A DNA stretch of 64,000 nt, from positions 1,972,001 through 2,036,000 of the forward strand of contig NC_010505.1 of assembly GCF_000019725.1 (NCBI RefSeq). Direction: 5' to 3'. The notes beneath the pieces are model-generated. The model had not been told where the DNA came from. It searched no databases and saw nothing but the letters and a program-made list of their open reading frames with translations. Shown here one piece after another: positions 10,362 through 18,215 of the stretch (positions within the stretch are counted from its first letter, which is position 1; every line of letters begins with the position of its first letter). Source of the stretch: Methylobacterium radiotolerans JCM 2831 (lineage in GTDB: Bacteria > Pseudomonadota > Alphaproteobacteria > Rhizobiales > Beijerinckiaceae). Both the position numbers and the translations under genes were made by a program.

Positions 10362-11899
10362 TGGGGATCGAGTCGCGCGCGCGCCGTACGGGGGCTCTCG
10401 GTTCCTCCGCTGCGCAGCCGGTTTCAGGGCCGGGCGCGGGTCCCCTCTCCCGTGCGGGAGAGGGACAGGGTGAGGGGCGCGCTCGATCCGGAGAGTTCTC
10501 GACCCTCACCCCAACCCTCTCCCGCACGGGAGAGGGGGCGCGTCGCGGTTCTCGTGGGCGGGTGCCCGAGCAGCCTGGCGCGGCCGACGGCCTGGGCTGG
10601 CCCCAGATCGTCCGCCTCGGCCTCGTCCAGACCGCGCTGGGCAGCGTCGTCGTGCTGATGACCGCCACCCTCAACCGGGTCATGGTGGTGGAACTGGCGC
10701 TCCCCGCCTTCGTGCCGGGCCTGCTGGTCGCCCTGCACTACGCCGTGCAGGTCCTGCGCCCGCGCTGGGGCTACGGGTCCGACCGGAGCGGCCGGCGCAC
10801 CCCGTGGATCGTCGGCGGCATGGCCGCCCTCTGCCTCGGCGGGTTCGGCGCCGCCTGCGGCACCGCGCTGGCGGCCGAGAACCTCGCCCTCGGGCTGGCG
10901 CTCGCCGCCCTCTCGTTCCTGTGCGTCGGCATGGGCGTCGGCGCGGCCGGGACCTCCCTCCTGGTCCTGCTGTCGGGCGGCGTCGCGCCGGCCCGGCGGG
11001 GCGCGGCCGCCACCGTCGTCTGGGTGATGATGATCGTCGGCTTCGCCGTCACGGCGCCGCTCGCCGGGCACTTCCTCGACCCGTTCTCCGGCCCGCGGCT
11101 CGTCGCGGTCTCGGGCACGGTCTCGCTCGTCGCCTTCGGCGTGGCGGCGCTCGCGCTCGCCGGCGTCGAGCGCCGCCTGCCGGTCCGGGCCCCCGAGCCC
11201 GCGGAGGCCCGCCGCCCGTTCTTCACCGTGCTGGCCCGGGTGCTGGCCGACCCCGTGGCCCGGACCTTCACGGTCTTCGTCTTCGTGTCGATGCTGGCCT
11301 ACAGCGCCCAGGAGCTGATCCTGGAGCCCTATGCCGGCCTCGTCTTCGCGATGACCCCCGGCGCCACCACCAAGCTCGCCGGCCTCCAGCACGGCGGCGT
11401 GCTCGCCGGCATGCTGCTGGTGGCGGCGGTGACGCTCCTCGCCCGGGGCACCGCCCTCGCGTCCCTGCGGCTCTGGATCGGGATCGGCTGCGCCGGCTCG
11501 GCCGCCGCCCTGTTCGCCCTGGCGAGCGGCGCGGCGGCGGGATCGGGCTTCCCCCTGCGCACGACGGTCTTCGCCCTCGGGGTGGCCAACGGCGCCTACG
11601 CGGTCGCCGCCATCGGCTCGATGATGGCGCTCGCCGGCCGCGGCGACGCGCGGGAGCGCGGCACCCGCATGGGCGTCTGGGGCGCCGCGCAGGGCGTCGC
11701 CTTCGGCGCCGGCGGCTTCCTCGGAGCGGTGGCGGTCGACGCCGTCCGGCTCGTCACCGCCGAACCCGTCCAGGCCTACGCGGCGGTGTTCGCCGCGGAA
11801 GGGCTGCTGTTCCTCGTCGCGGTCGTCCTGGCGGCCCGGCTCGACTCAGCCCCGGCACCGGACCCGGTGCCGCTCGATCCTGCCTTCAGCGCGAGGTGA
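10361..11899 (+). CDS. PucC/BCD-family MFS transporter with an in-frame palindromic repeat in its N-terminal segment
   Basis: Major-facilitator protein of the PucC/LhaA/Bch2 family, thought to help assemble bacteriochlorophyll proteins or shuttle the pigment. From ATG 10361 (overlapping the bchG stop) it has 512 residues. The conserved core starts only near residue 80 (GWPQIVRLGLVQTALGSVVV, then TLNRVMVVELALPA) and spans about 12 membrane segments, with the family motif RPRWGYGSDRSGRRTPWIVGG. Residues about 28-60 are a translation of a palindromic repeat pair (10442-10538) that also occurs twice in intergenic DNA of this window. A GTG at 10562 would give a 445-residue protein without the repeat, but lacks a clear ribosome site; which start is used is open. 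The function assignment within the family is inferred from the operon. Confidence 0.88.
   Translation: MGIESRARRTGALGSSAAQPVSGPGAGPLSRAGEGQGEGRARSGEFSTLTPTLSRTGEGARRGSRGRVPEQPGAADGLGWPQIVRLGLVQTALGSVVVLMTATLNRVMVVELALPAFVPGLLVALHYAVQVLRPRWGYGSDRSGRRTPWIVGGMAALCLGGFGAACGTALAAENLALGLALAALSFLCVGMGVGAAGTSLLVLLSGGVAPARRGAAATVVWVMMIVGFAVTAPLAGHFLDPFSGPRLVAVSGTVSLVAFGVAALALAGVERRLPVRAPEPAEARRPFFTVLARVLADPVARTFTVFVFVSMLAYSAQELILEPYAGLVFAMTPGATTKLAGLQHGGVLAGMLLVAAVTLLARGTALASLRLWIGIGCAGSAAALFALASGAAAGSGFPLRTTVFALGVANGAYAVAAIGSMMALAGRGDARERGTRMGVWGAAQGVAFGAGGFLGAVAVDAVRLVTAEPVQAYAAVFAAEGLLFLVAVVLAARLDSAPAPDPVPLDPAFSAR
10442..10538. repeat. Paired palindromic repeat, copy 1, inside the PucC-like gene
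   Basis: Two inverted modules. The left (10442-10476) has the small hairpin CCTCTCCCG/CGGGAGAGG followed by GACAGGGTGAGGG; the right (10503-10538) is nearly its reverse complement, starting CCCTCACCCCAACCCTCT and ending in a second hairpin. The same two modules in the same order occur at 35678-35818 and 38061-38201, with a spacer that is shorter here. The length keeps the reading frame open, giving GPLSRAGEGQGEG and TLTPTLSRTGEG in the host protein. This looks like a REP/BIME-type element. Confidence 0.9.
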
Positions 11900-11903
11900 G
11901 GCC

Positions 11904-13130
11904 ATGGCCCGGTTGGACGACGGCGGCCCCGGCCGCGACAGCTACGACGTCGTGGTGGTCGGCGGCGGGCCGGCCGGCGCCACGGCGGCGACCGACCTCG
12001 CCCGGGCCGGCCACGCGGTGCTGCTCCTCGACAAGCCCGGGCGGATCAAGCCCTGCGGCGGCGCGATCCCGCCGCGGCTGATCCGCGACTTCGCGATCCC
12101 CGACGCGCTCCTCGTCGCCAAGATCCGCTCGGCCCGGATGGTGGCGCCGAGCGGCAAGACCGTCGACATGCCGGTGGGCGAGGGCTTCGTCGGCATGGTC
12201 GACCGCGAGCATTTCGACCCGTGGCTGCGCGCCCGGGCCGCGGAGGCCGGCGCCGACCTGCGCGCGGCCGCCTTCGAGCGGATCACCCGGCCCGACGACG
12301 GGCCGCCGCTGGTCCACTTCACCACCGGCGCGGGGACCGGCCTCGCCCGCCACGCCGTCCGGGCGCGCCTCGTCGTCGGCGCCGACGGCGCCTGCTCGCC
12401 GGTCGGCCGCGCGGAGGTGCCGGGCCACGCCAGGATGCGGCAGGTCTTCGCCTATCACGAGATCCTCCGGGTGCCGGAGGCCGGCGCCCCCGGGGCCGGG
12501 TCGGTCGAGGCGACCCGCTGCGACGTCTACTACCAGGGCCGCCACTCGCCGGATTTCTACAGCTGGATCTTCCCCCACGGGGACACGCTGAGCATCGGCA
12601 CCGGCAGCGCCCGGAAGGGCTTCTCCCTGCGCTCCTCGATCCGCGCTCTGCGGGTGGCGACCGGCCTCGACGGGGCCGAGACCGTCCGGCGCGAGGGCGC
12701 CCCCCTCCCCCTCAAGCCGCTGAAGCGCTGGGACAACGGCCGCGACGTGCTGCTGGCGGGCGATGCCGCCGGCGTCGTCGCCCCGGCCTCCGGGGAGGGC
12801 ATCTACTACGCGATGCTGGGCGGGCGCCTCTCCGCCGAGGCCGCCGCCGCCTTCCTCGAGACCGGCGATGCCCGGGCGCTCGGGCGCGCGCGAAGACGGT
12901 TCATGAAGCTGCACGGGCGCGTGTTCTGGATCCTCGGGATGATGCAGTGGGTCTGGTACCGCAGCGACGGTCTGCGCGAGCGCTTCGTCTCGATCTGCCG
13001 GGACAAGGACGTCCAGCAGCTCACCTGGGACAGCTACATGAACAAGGAGCTGGTCCGCGCGAAGCCCGCCGCCCACGCGCGGATCTTCTTCAAGGACCTC
13101 GCCCACCTGTTCCGCTGGGTCTCGCCGTGA
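11904..13130 (+). CDS. bchP: Geranylgeranyl reductase, BchP
   Basis: FAD- and NADPH-dependent reductase that saturates the geranylgeranyl tail of bacteriochlorophyll to phytyl. The 408-residue protein has an N-terminal dinucleotide-binding fold (DVVVVGGGPAGATAATDLAR), the Cys/Gly-rich CGGAIPPRL loop, a second FAD motif (RLVVGADGACSPVGR) and the LAGDAAGVVAPASGEGIYYAM signature of the geranylgeranyl reductase family. GAGGTGAGG is placed right before ATG 11904, 4 nt after the transporter stop. The stop overlaps the tspO start (GTGA). The synthase bchG acts on the same tail two genes upstream. Confidence 0.96.
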   Translation: MARLDDGGPGRDSYDVVVVGGGPAGATAATDLARAGHAVLLLDKPGRIKPCGGAIPPRLIRDFAIPDALLVAKIRSARMVAPSGKTVDMPVGEGFVGMVDREHFDPWLRARAAEAGADLRAAAFERITRPDDGPPLVHFTTGAGTGLARHAVRARLVVGADGACSPVGRAEVPGHARMRQVFAYHEILRVPEAGAPGAGSVEATRCDVYYQGRHSPDFYSWIFPHGDTLSIGTGSARKGFSLRSSIRALRVATGLDGAETVRREGAPLPLKPLKRWDNGRDVLLAGDAAGVVAPASGEGIYYAMLGGRLSAEAAAAFLETGDARALGRARRRFMKLHGRVFWILGMMQWVWYRSDGLRERFVSICRDKDVQQLTWDSYMNKELVRAKPAAHARIFFKDLAHLFRWVSP

Positions 13131-13624
13131 GCCTCGGCCTCGCCGATCTCGGGCCGCCCGCGGTGGCCGCCGCCGCCGCCGTGCTGGTGGCCGTGGCCGG
13201 CGGCCTCGCGACCACGACGGACACGTGGTACCGGCGCCTGCGGGTCCCGGCCTGGAAGCCGCCGGACTGGGCCTTCGGGCCGGTCTGGGCGGTGATCTTC
13301 GCGCTGACCGCCACCTCGGCGGTCCTCGCCTGGAGCGGCGCGGCCGACCCCGTCGCCCGGGGCGTGCTGATCGCCGCCTTCGCGGTGAACGGGGTGCTCA
13401 ACATCGCCTGGAGCGTGCTGTTCTTCCGGTTCCGCCGGCCCGACTGGGCGCTCGCCGAGGTCGCGGCCCTGTGGCTGTCGATCGCCGTGCTGGTGCTGGT
13501 CACCGGCCGGATCTCCGTCGCGGCGGGCCTCATGAACCTGCCCTACCTCGCCTGGGTCAGCGTCGCCGCCTGCCTGAACCTGCGGATCGTGCGCCTCAAC
13601 GCGCCCTTCGGGGAGCCGGCGTGA
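13127..13624 (+). CDS. tspO: TspO/MBR family membrane protein
   Basis: Tryptophan-rich sensory protein, a five-helix membrane protein that binds porphyrins; in Rhodobacter, TspO represses photopigment gene expression in oxygen. The 165-residue protein has five hydrophobic segments and family motifs WYRRLRVPAWKPPDWAFGPVW, the AFAVNGVLNIAWSVLFF helix and NLPYLAWVSVAACLN. GTG at 13127 overlaps the bchP stop (GTGA) and is taken as the start. Position inside the bacteriochlorophyll-tail operon supports a role in tetrapyrrole handling here, but that is inferred from context. Confidence 0.92.
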   Translation: MSLGLADLGPPAVAAAAAVLVAVAGGLATTTDTWYRRLRVPAWKPPDWAFGPVWAVIFALTATSAVLAWSGAADPVARGVLIAAFAVNGVLNIAWSVLFFRFRRPDWALAEVAALWLSIAVLVLVTGRISVAAGLMNLPYLAWVSVAACLNLRIVRLNAPFGEPA

Positions 13625-13995
13625 TGGAGCCGCCGCTCGCCGCCGCCCTCGCCGCCGCCTTCGCCTCGGGCCGGATCGTCGACGGGATCCTCCTGCTCGT
13701 CGCCCTGGAGGCCCTCGTCCTCGCCTGGCTCAGCCGCCGGGGCGGGCCGCCGCTGCCGTCCCTGCTGGCCACGCTCGCCTCCGGCGCCGCGCTGATGCTG
13801 GCCCTGCGGGCGGCGCTGGCGGGGGCCGGCTTCGTCGCGGTCGCCGGGTGGATGCTCGCCGGGCTCGCCGCCCATCTGGCCGATCTCGGCCTGCGCTTCC
13901 GGTCCGCCACGGCACATCGCCGCAGCCCGGCGCCGCCCGGAACAACGCCCCGAACGGCCGCGTTCACGCGCGTCACAAATCTCAAACAGCTCTAA
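13624..13995 (+). CDS. Small membrane protein in the bchG operon, unknown function
   Basis: 123 residues starting MEPPLAAALAAAF; ATG overlaps the tspO stop (TGATG), so it is probably translated with the operon. Three hydrophobic stretches are visible (about residues 15-37, 44-60 and 68-88), followed by a basic, Pro/Thr-rich tail (RSATAHRRSPAPPGTTPRTA). No known family was recognised. Its place at the end of bchG-MFS-bchP-tspO suggests a membrane role linked to photopigment synthesis. Confidence 0.75.
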   Translation: MEPPLAAALAAAFASGRIVDGILLLVALEALVLAWLSRRGGPPLPSLLATLASGAALMLALRAALAGAGFVAVAGWMLAGLAAHLADLGLRFRSATAHRRSPAPPGTTPRTAAFTRVTNLKQL

Positions 13996-14016
13996 ACTCG
14001 GGATGGGAGACGCGGC

Positions 14017-15633
14017 ATGCAGCGCACGAGAGCCCTCTCCTCCGGCCGCCTGCCGCCGATCCGGACGGCGCCGATCCTGGGGAGCCTGTTCCTGGCGAGC
14101 CTGTTCCCGGCCGCGCCGGCGCTGGCGCAGGACGGGTCGGCCGACCAGATCGCGCGCGGCAAGTATCTCGTGACCATGGGCGACTGCGCGGCCTGCCACA
14201 CGGCGCCGGGCGGCAAGTACCTCGCCGGCAACTACGCGCTGAACATGCCCTTCGGCGTGATCATGACCCCCAACCTCACCCCCGACAAGGAGACCGGCCT
14301 CGGCAACTGGAGCTACGCCGACTTCGACCAGGCGTTCCGGCACGGCTACAGCAAGAACGTCGGCTACCTCTACCCGGCCTTCCCGTTCGGCTGGTTCACC
14401 AAGGTCACCGACGAGGACACCCAGGCGATCTGGGCCTACCTGCAATCGGTCCCGGCCGTGAACGAGAAGCGGCAGGAGAGCCAGATCCCGTTCCCGTTCA
14501 GCGTCCGCACGGCGCTGGTGACGTGGCGGACGGCCTTCTTCACCGACGAGCGCTTCAAGCCCGACCCGAAGGCCAGCGCCGAGGTGAACCGCGGCGCCTA
14601 CCTGGTGGAGGGCCTCGGCCACTGCGCCATGTGCCACAACGAGAACAAGCTCGTCGGCAATTCGAGCTTCGCGGGCCGGTTCGGCGGCGGCGTGATCGAC
14701 GGCTGGTACGCCCCCAACATCACCCCGGACGGCCACCAGGGCATCGGTGCCTGGACCGACGAGCAGGTGGTGACCTACCTCAAGACCGGCACCGCCCCGG
14801 GCGACCGGCCGGGCGTCGCCGCCGGCCCGATGCGCCAGACCATCATGGAATCCCTCTCCAAGGTGAAGGAGGAGGACCTCAAGGCCATGGTCGCGTACCT
14901 GCGCACCGTGCCGGCCAAGCAGACCTACAAGCCGAAGGACCTCACGGCCTTCGACACGCCCGACGCGCCGGGCGCCTCCACCTACTTGACCTACTGCTCC
15001 TCGTGCCACCAGCCCGACGGCAAGGGCATCGAGGGCGCGGTCCCGGCGCTCGCCGGCAACACCTCGGTCCAGTCCGACGGGCCCGAGACGGTGCTGCGGG
15101 TGATCTACGGCGGCCTCGCCGCCCAGAGCGGGCTGGCCCCGATGGTGGCGATCGGCCAGCAGATGACCGATGTCGAGGTGAAGAACGTCACCGACTACAT
15201 CCGCAATTCCTGGGGCAACAGGGCGCCGCCGGTGACCGGCGACAAGGCCTCGGAGGCGCGCGCCGCCACCCGGACCATGCTGGCCGGCACCGCCCCCTGC
15301 GCGGAGATCGAGCAGGACAAGCTCAAGGCCGCCTTCGAGAAGCTCGGCATCCAGGCGAGCCTGACCGGACTGAAGCAGCAGGACTTCGTCCCGACCCTCG
15401 CCCGGCTGGTCCAGCAGGTGAAGGCGGAGCCGACCGGCGTCACCGACGACGACATCGTCAACGGCCTGACCACGGCCTTCTGCAAGGTCGGCCGCGACGA
15501 CCCGCAATACGGCAAGCCGAGCTGGCCCGCGGTGATCGGCACCTTCGCCAACGTCGCCTACAGCCAAGTGAAGCACCCGGAGAAGCAGGCCGCCAACGTC
15601 CCCTCCGCCACCACGCCGCCGGCCAGGAACTGA
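14017..15633 (+). CDS. Tri-haem cytochrome c, exported
   Basis: Three haem-binding motifs: CAACH (residues 57-61), CAMCH (203-207) and CSSCH (327-331). A signal peptide ends near residue 37 (PALAQ). The first 430 residues resemble the membrane-associated tri-haem cytochrome subunits of periplasmic flavoprotein or quinoprotein dehydrogenases (for example GKYLVTMGDCAACHT, MPFGVIMTPNLTPD, WTDEQVVTYLKTG). No dehydrogenase gene is adjacent, so its electron donor is unknown. The C-terminal 120 residues (from about TAPCAEIEQDKL) hold two extra Cys and are not part of the usual subunit. 538 residues in total. It follows the photosynthesis operon by 21 bp on the same strand, but whether it is co-transcribed is unclear. 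Confidence 0.9.
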   Translation: MQRTRALSSGRLPPIRTAPILGSLFLASLFPAAPALAQDGSADQIARGKYLVTMGDCAACHTAPGGKYLAGNYALNMPFGVIMTPNLTPDKETGLGNWSYADFDQAFRHGYSKNVGYLYPAFPFGWFTKVTDEDTQAIWAYLQSVPAVNEKRQESQIPFPFSVRTALVTWRTAFFTDERFKPDPKASAEVNRGAYLVEGLGHCAMCHNENKLVGNSSFAGRFGGGVIDGWYAPNITPDGHQGIGAWTDEQVVTYLKTGTAPGDRPGVAAGPMRQTIMESLSKVKEEDLKAMVAYLRTVPAKQTYKPKDLTAFDTPDAPGASTYLTYCSSCHQPDGKGIEGAVPALAGNTSVQSDGPETVLRVIYGGLAAQSGLAPMVAIGQQMTDVEVKNVTDYIRNSWGNRAPPVTGDKASEARAATRTMLAGTAPCAEIEQDKLKAAFEKLGIQASLTGLKQQDFVPTLARLVQQVKAEPTGVTDDDIVNGLTTAFCKVGRDDPQYGKPSWPAVIGTFANVAYSQVKHPEKQAANVPSATTPPARN

Positions 15634-15647
15634 GGCGCCGCCGCGCG

Positions 15648-15665
15648 GCCCCGGCAGGCCGGGGC
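15648..15665 (+). terminator. GC hairpin after the cytochrome gene
   Basis: GCCCCGG, a 4-base loop CAGG, then CCGGGGC, 15 bp after the stop codon. No U-tract follows, so it is only a candidate terminator or mRNA 3' stabiliser. Confidence 0.4.
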
Positions 15666-15746
15666 TGTCGCGGCCGGATCGGGCGGAACGGATGAAACCG
15701 TGTGCCGTTGGAGCCGGGACGTGCCTACCTCGCGCCCGGAGTCCCC

Positions 15747-15920
15747 GTGTCCAGCCTCGTCCGCATCCTGCTCGCGATCTTCTTCCCGCCGATCGCCGTG
15801 CTCGTCACCACGGGCTTCGGCCTGCAGTTCCTGCTGAACATCCTGCTGTGGATCCTCGGCTGGCTGCCCGGCACGGTCCACGCCCTGTGGCTGATGAACC
15901 GCGACCGTCCGCTGGTCTGA
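15747..15920 (+). CDS. Pmp3/YqaE (UPF0057) family small membrane protein
   Basis: 57-residue two-helix membrane peptide: VRILLAIFFPPIAVLVTTGF, then FLLNILLWILGWLPGTVHALWL, the UPF0057 signature (PP...G.........NILL...G..PG..HA). Family members such as yeast Pmp3 affect membrane potential and salt tolerance; the bacterial role is unclear. GTG at 15747 is preferred because CGGAG lies about 7 nt upstream and it gives the family N-terminus. A longer frame from GTG 15702 adds 15 residues without homology. It is convergent with the L,D-transpeptidase gene, 4 bp apart. Confidence 0.88.
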   Translation: MSSLVRILLAIFFPPIAVLVTTGFGLQFLLNILLWILGWLPGTVHALWLMNRDRPLV

Positions 15921-15924
15921 GCCG

Positions 15925-17439
15925 TCAGGGCTTCCGGCCCTCGGGCTCGCCCTTCCGGAGGGCGGGCTTCGCCTCCGCCTTCCCGTCACCCTTCCCCTTC
16001 CCGTCGCCCTTCGCCTCGACCCTGGCGGTCCTCACCGCGTGGGCCTTGGCGGCCCGCGGCGCGCCCGTCTCGGCGGCGTGGGCGAGCTTCGCCGGCTCCG
16101 GCGCCGCCGCGGCGTCGACCGGAGGGGCCGGGGGCGCCGCCGGGGCCGGCTTGTCCTTGGCGAAGAGCTGACCGAACAGCTTCTGGTAGCTGCTCGCATC
16201 GCCGTCCGCGTCCGCGACGGCGATCCGGGCGGGCTTGTCGGGCAGGGCCGCCGTGGTCTCGACCTGCGCGCCGGGATCGGCGCGGTTCGCCATGAGGGTC
16301 GTGGGCGCCGCGGGCGCCGCCGGCTCGCGCCCGTGCCCCTTGCCGCCGGCCTTCGCGGCCCGGGCGGGCACCTCCGGCTCGGCGCCGGCCAGCATCGTGG
16401 GCCGGCCCTTCGGGCCGACCTCGATCTCCTGCGGGCCCGCCGCCAGGGTCTCGGGGCGGCTCACGTCGCCGAGATTGTGCCGGCCGTACTCCTTGGCGTC
16501 GTAGGGCAGCACCGTCTCGGTGCCGCCGAGGCTCGCGAAGGCGCTGGCGTTCTGCGGGCGGAAGACCGGGTTCTGGCCGCCGTCCTGGTAGACGACCCGC
16601 ACCGCGGGCGTGCCCTTGGCGACGAGGTCGGCGACCGCGCGGGCGTCGTGCGCGCTCTTCTCGGCCACCAGCGGGTCGACGTGCGGCCGGCACGCGCCGG
16701 CGGCCGCGTCGGCCCCGCCGAACACGTACTTGGTCCCGCACTGGCCGACCTTCGGCTCCTCGTGCAGGGCCTCGAAATAGTCGGACCCCTCCTTGAGGTT
16801 CTGCCAGAAGGCGATGTTCGGGTCGTTGCGGAACTTGGCCATGTTCTCGGCCGTCATCCGGAACGGGTAGGACTGGAACTGGAAGCTGCGCTGGCCGCCG
16901 ATGAACGCGTCGCGGGCGACGGCGTAGATCTCCGCGATGGTGGCGTCGGTCATGGCGAAGCAGCCCGCCGACGAGCAGGTGCCGTGCACCATCAGGTACT
17001 TGCCGGTGCGCCCGTTGGCCCGGTCGACGGCGTTCGGGAAGCCGGTGTCGAACGACAGGTAGTACGAGGAGTTCGGGTTCATCAGGCCCGGGGTGATCGT
17101 GTAGAAGCCCTCGGGCGCCTGCCGGTCGCCCTCGCGGGTCTTCGGCCCGAGCTGGCCGGACCAGCGGCAGATCGGGTAGGTCTTCATCAGGGCGTAGCGG
17201 CCGTCGCTCCCCCGCTTCCAGATCTCCATCTCCGCCTCCTTCTTGAAGGTGCGGATCAGGATCGGGTCGGAGGGCTGCATCCCCTTGGACTGCATCAGCG
17301 CGACGGTTTGGGGGGCGATCGGCGCGAGGCTGCGCGCGCTCGGGCCGTTGATCCCGGAACCGTCCTGGCAGGCGGCGAGCGACAGGGCCAGCAGGGACGC
17401 CGCCGCCAGCAGTCGCGCGGTCGCGAGACGCGCCGTCAT
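15925..17439 (-). CDS. L,D-transpeptidase (YkuD/YafK type) lipoprotein
   Basis: Cross-links or modifies peptidoglycan with a Cys nucleophile. From ATG 17439 the protein has 504 residues. It starts with a basic stretch and hydrophobic core ending in SLAAC, a likely lipobox (Cys about residue 24). The catalytic motif HGTCSSAGC is at residues 152-160, with Cys160 as nucleophile and His152 nearby, preceded by GFYTITPGLMNPNSSYYLSF, which is like the YafK/ErfK subgroup. The second half (about residues 270-504) is Ala/Pro/Lys-rich and low complexity, ending in KGDGKGKGDGKAEAK; it may be a wall- or membrane-spanning linker. The final 150 residues lack a recognisable domain. Confidence 0.9.
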   Translation of the reverse strand: MTARLATARLLAAASLLALSLAACQDGSGINGPSARSLAPIAPQTVALMQSKGMQPSDPILIRTFKKEAEMEIWKRGSDGRYALMKTYPICRWSGQLGPKTREGDRQAPEGFYTITPGLMNPNSSYYLSFDTGFPNAVDRANGRTGKYLMVHGTCSSAGCFAMTDATIAEIYAVARDAFIGGQRSFQFQSYPFRMTAENMAKFRNDPNIAFWQNLKEGSDYFEALHEEPKVGQCGTKYVFGGADAAAGACRPHVDPLVAEKSAHDARAVADLVAKGTPAVRVVYQDGGQNPVFRPQNASAFASLGGTETVLPYDAKEYGRHNLGDVSRPETLAAGPQEIEVGPKGRPTMLAGAEPEVPARAAKAGGKGHGREPAAPAAPTTLMANRADPGAQVETTAALPDKPARIAVADADGDASSYQKLFGQLFAKDKPAPAAPPAPPVDAAAAPEPAKLAHAAETGAPRAAKAHAVRTARVEAKGDGKGKGDGKAEAKPALRKGEPEGRKP

Positions 17440-17891
17440 GGGGAACCTCGATCGTCTTACGCGCGCCCGCGGGCCTTGCTGGCCGCGTCGGGTGCCACTC
17501 CCCAACCCAATAGGCTCGTTAAGCTTGCGCCTTCCTTACCGCAAGGACCCGGCTGCAACACTGGATTGTTCTCCGGTGTGGAGAGCCGGCGGATGCACCC
17601 TATCCACAGCGGGCCGCGGCGGGGTTGCGGGCCGGCGCCGTTCGAGCCGCAGGGCCGCGCGGCGAGACAGGCGGTGCGCGTGCGCGGTCCGGCCCGCGGT
17701 CCGGCCCCCGGTCCGTCCTGCCGGCCCGGTGCGCGTACCGGTGGACTCCCTGCGGAGCGGACGCGCGTGACCGCGCCGGGCGCCCGACTTCGAGCTGCTT
17801 GCCCCGGCGGGATGAGGGCGCCACGGTCGCGGAGGCTGCCATCCGGATTCGGCCGATCGACCCGGACGGCTCGAACACGCGAACGTCGCCC
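17440..17891. other. Divergent gap between L,D-transpeptidase and a small coiled-coil gene
   Basis: 452 bp without a convincing gene. It contains a 12-bp tandem repeat (17684-17718). An AT-richer part near 17510-17575 is where the transpeptidase promoter could lie, but no clear -35/-10 pair was found. Confidence 0.5.
17684..17718. repeat. 12-bp tandem repeat, about 3 copies
   Basis: Two perfect copies of GCGGTCCGGCCC (17684-17695, 17696-17707) followed by a degenerate third (CCGGTCCGTCC, 17708-17718), in the divergent intergenic region. Confidence 0.7.
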
Positions 17892-18143
17892 ATGACGGCC
17901 CTCTCGCTCGACACGCACGCCCTCGTCCGTCGCCTGCGGGCGACCGGCCTGTCCGAGGATCAGGCCGAGGCGATCGCCGCGGCGATCCGCGAGAGTCGGG
18001 ATTCTGATCTGACGAACCGCGTCACCGAGACCGATCTGGCCGAAGCGACGGTCGACATCATGAAACGGGTGATCGGCTCGATCGGCGTCCAGACGATCGT
18101 CCTCGTCGGCGCGATCGTTGCCCTGTCGCGCGCCGCGCATTGA
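17892..18143 (+). CDS. Small coiled-coil protein with C-terminal membrane segment (DUF1640-like)
   Basis: 83 residues. An N-terminal helical part (LDTHALVRRLRATGLSEDQAEAIAAAIRES) resembles the DUF1640/CCDC90 type, known from the mitochondrial calcium uniporter regulator family and from many short alphaproteobacterial proteins; it is followed by a polar helix and one membrane helix (SIGVQTIVLVGAIVAL). ATG 17892 is the natural start, although no strong ribosome site precedes it. Function unknown; family placement is by eye. Confidence 0.7.
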   Translation: MTALSLDTHALVRRLRATGLSEDQAEAIAAAIRESRDSDLTNRVTETDLAEATVDIMKRVIGSIGVQTIVLVGAIVALSRAAH

Positions 18144-18215
18144 CGGCCGCCCCGGGCGCCGACCGGCCGTCGCCCCGGCCACGTTGCCCCCGCAACGTCG
18201 CTCCCGGGCGGCCGC

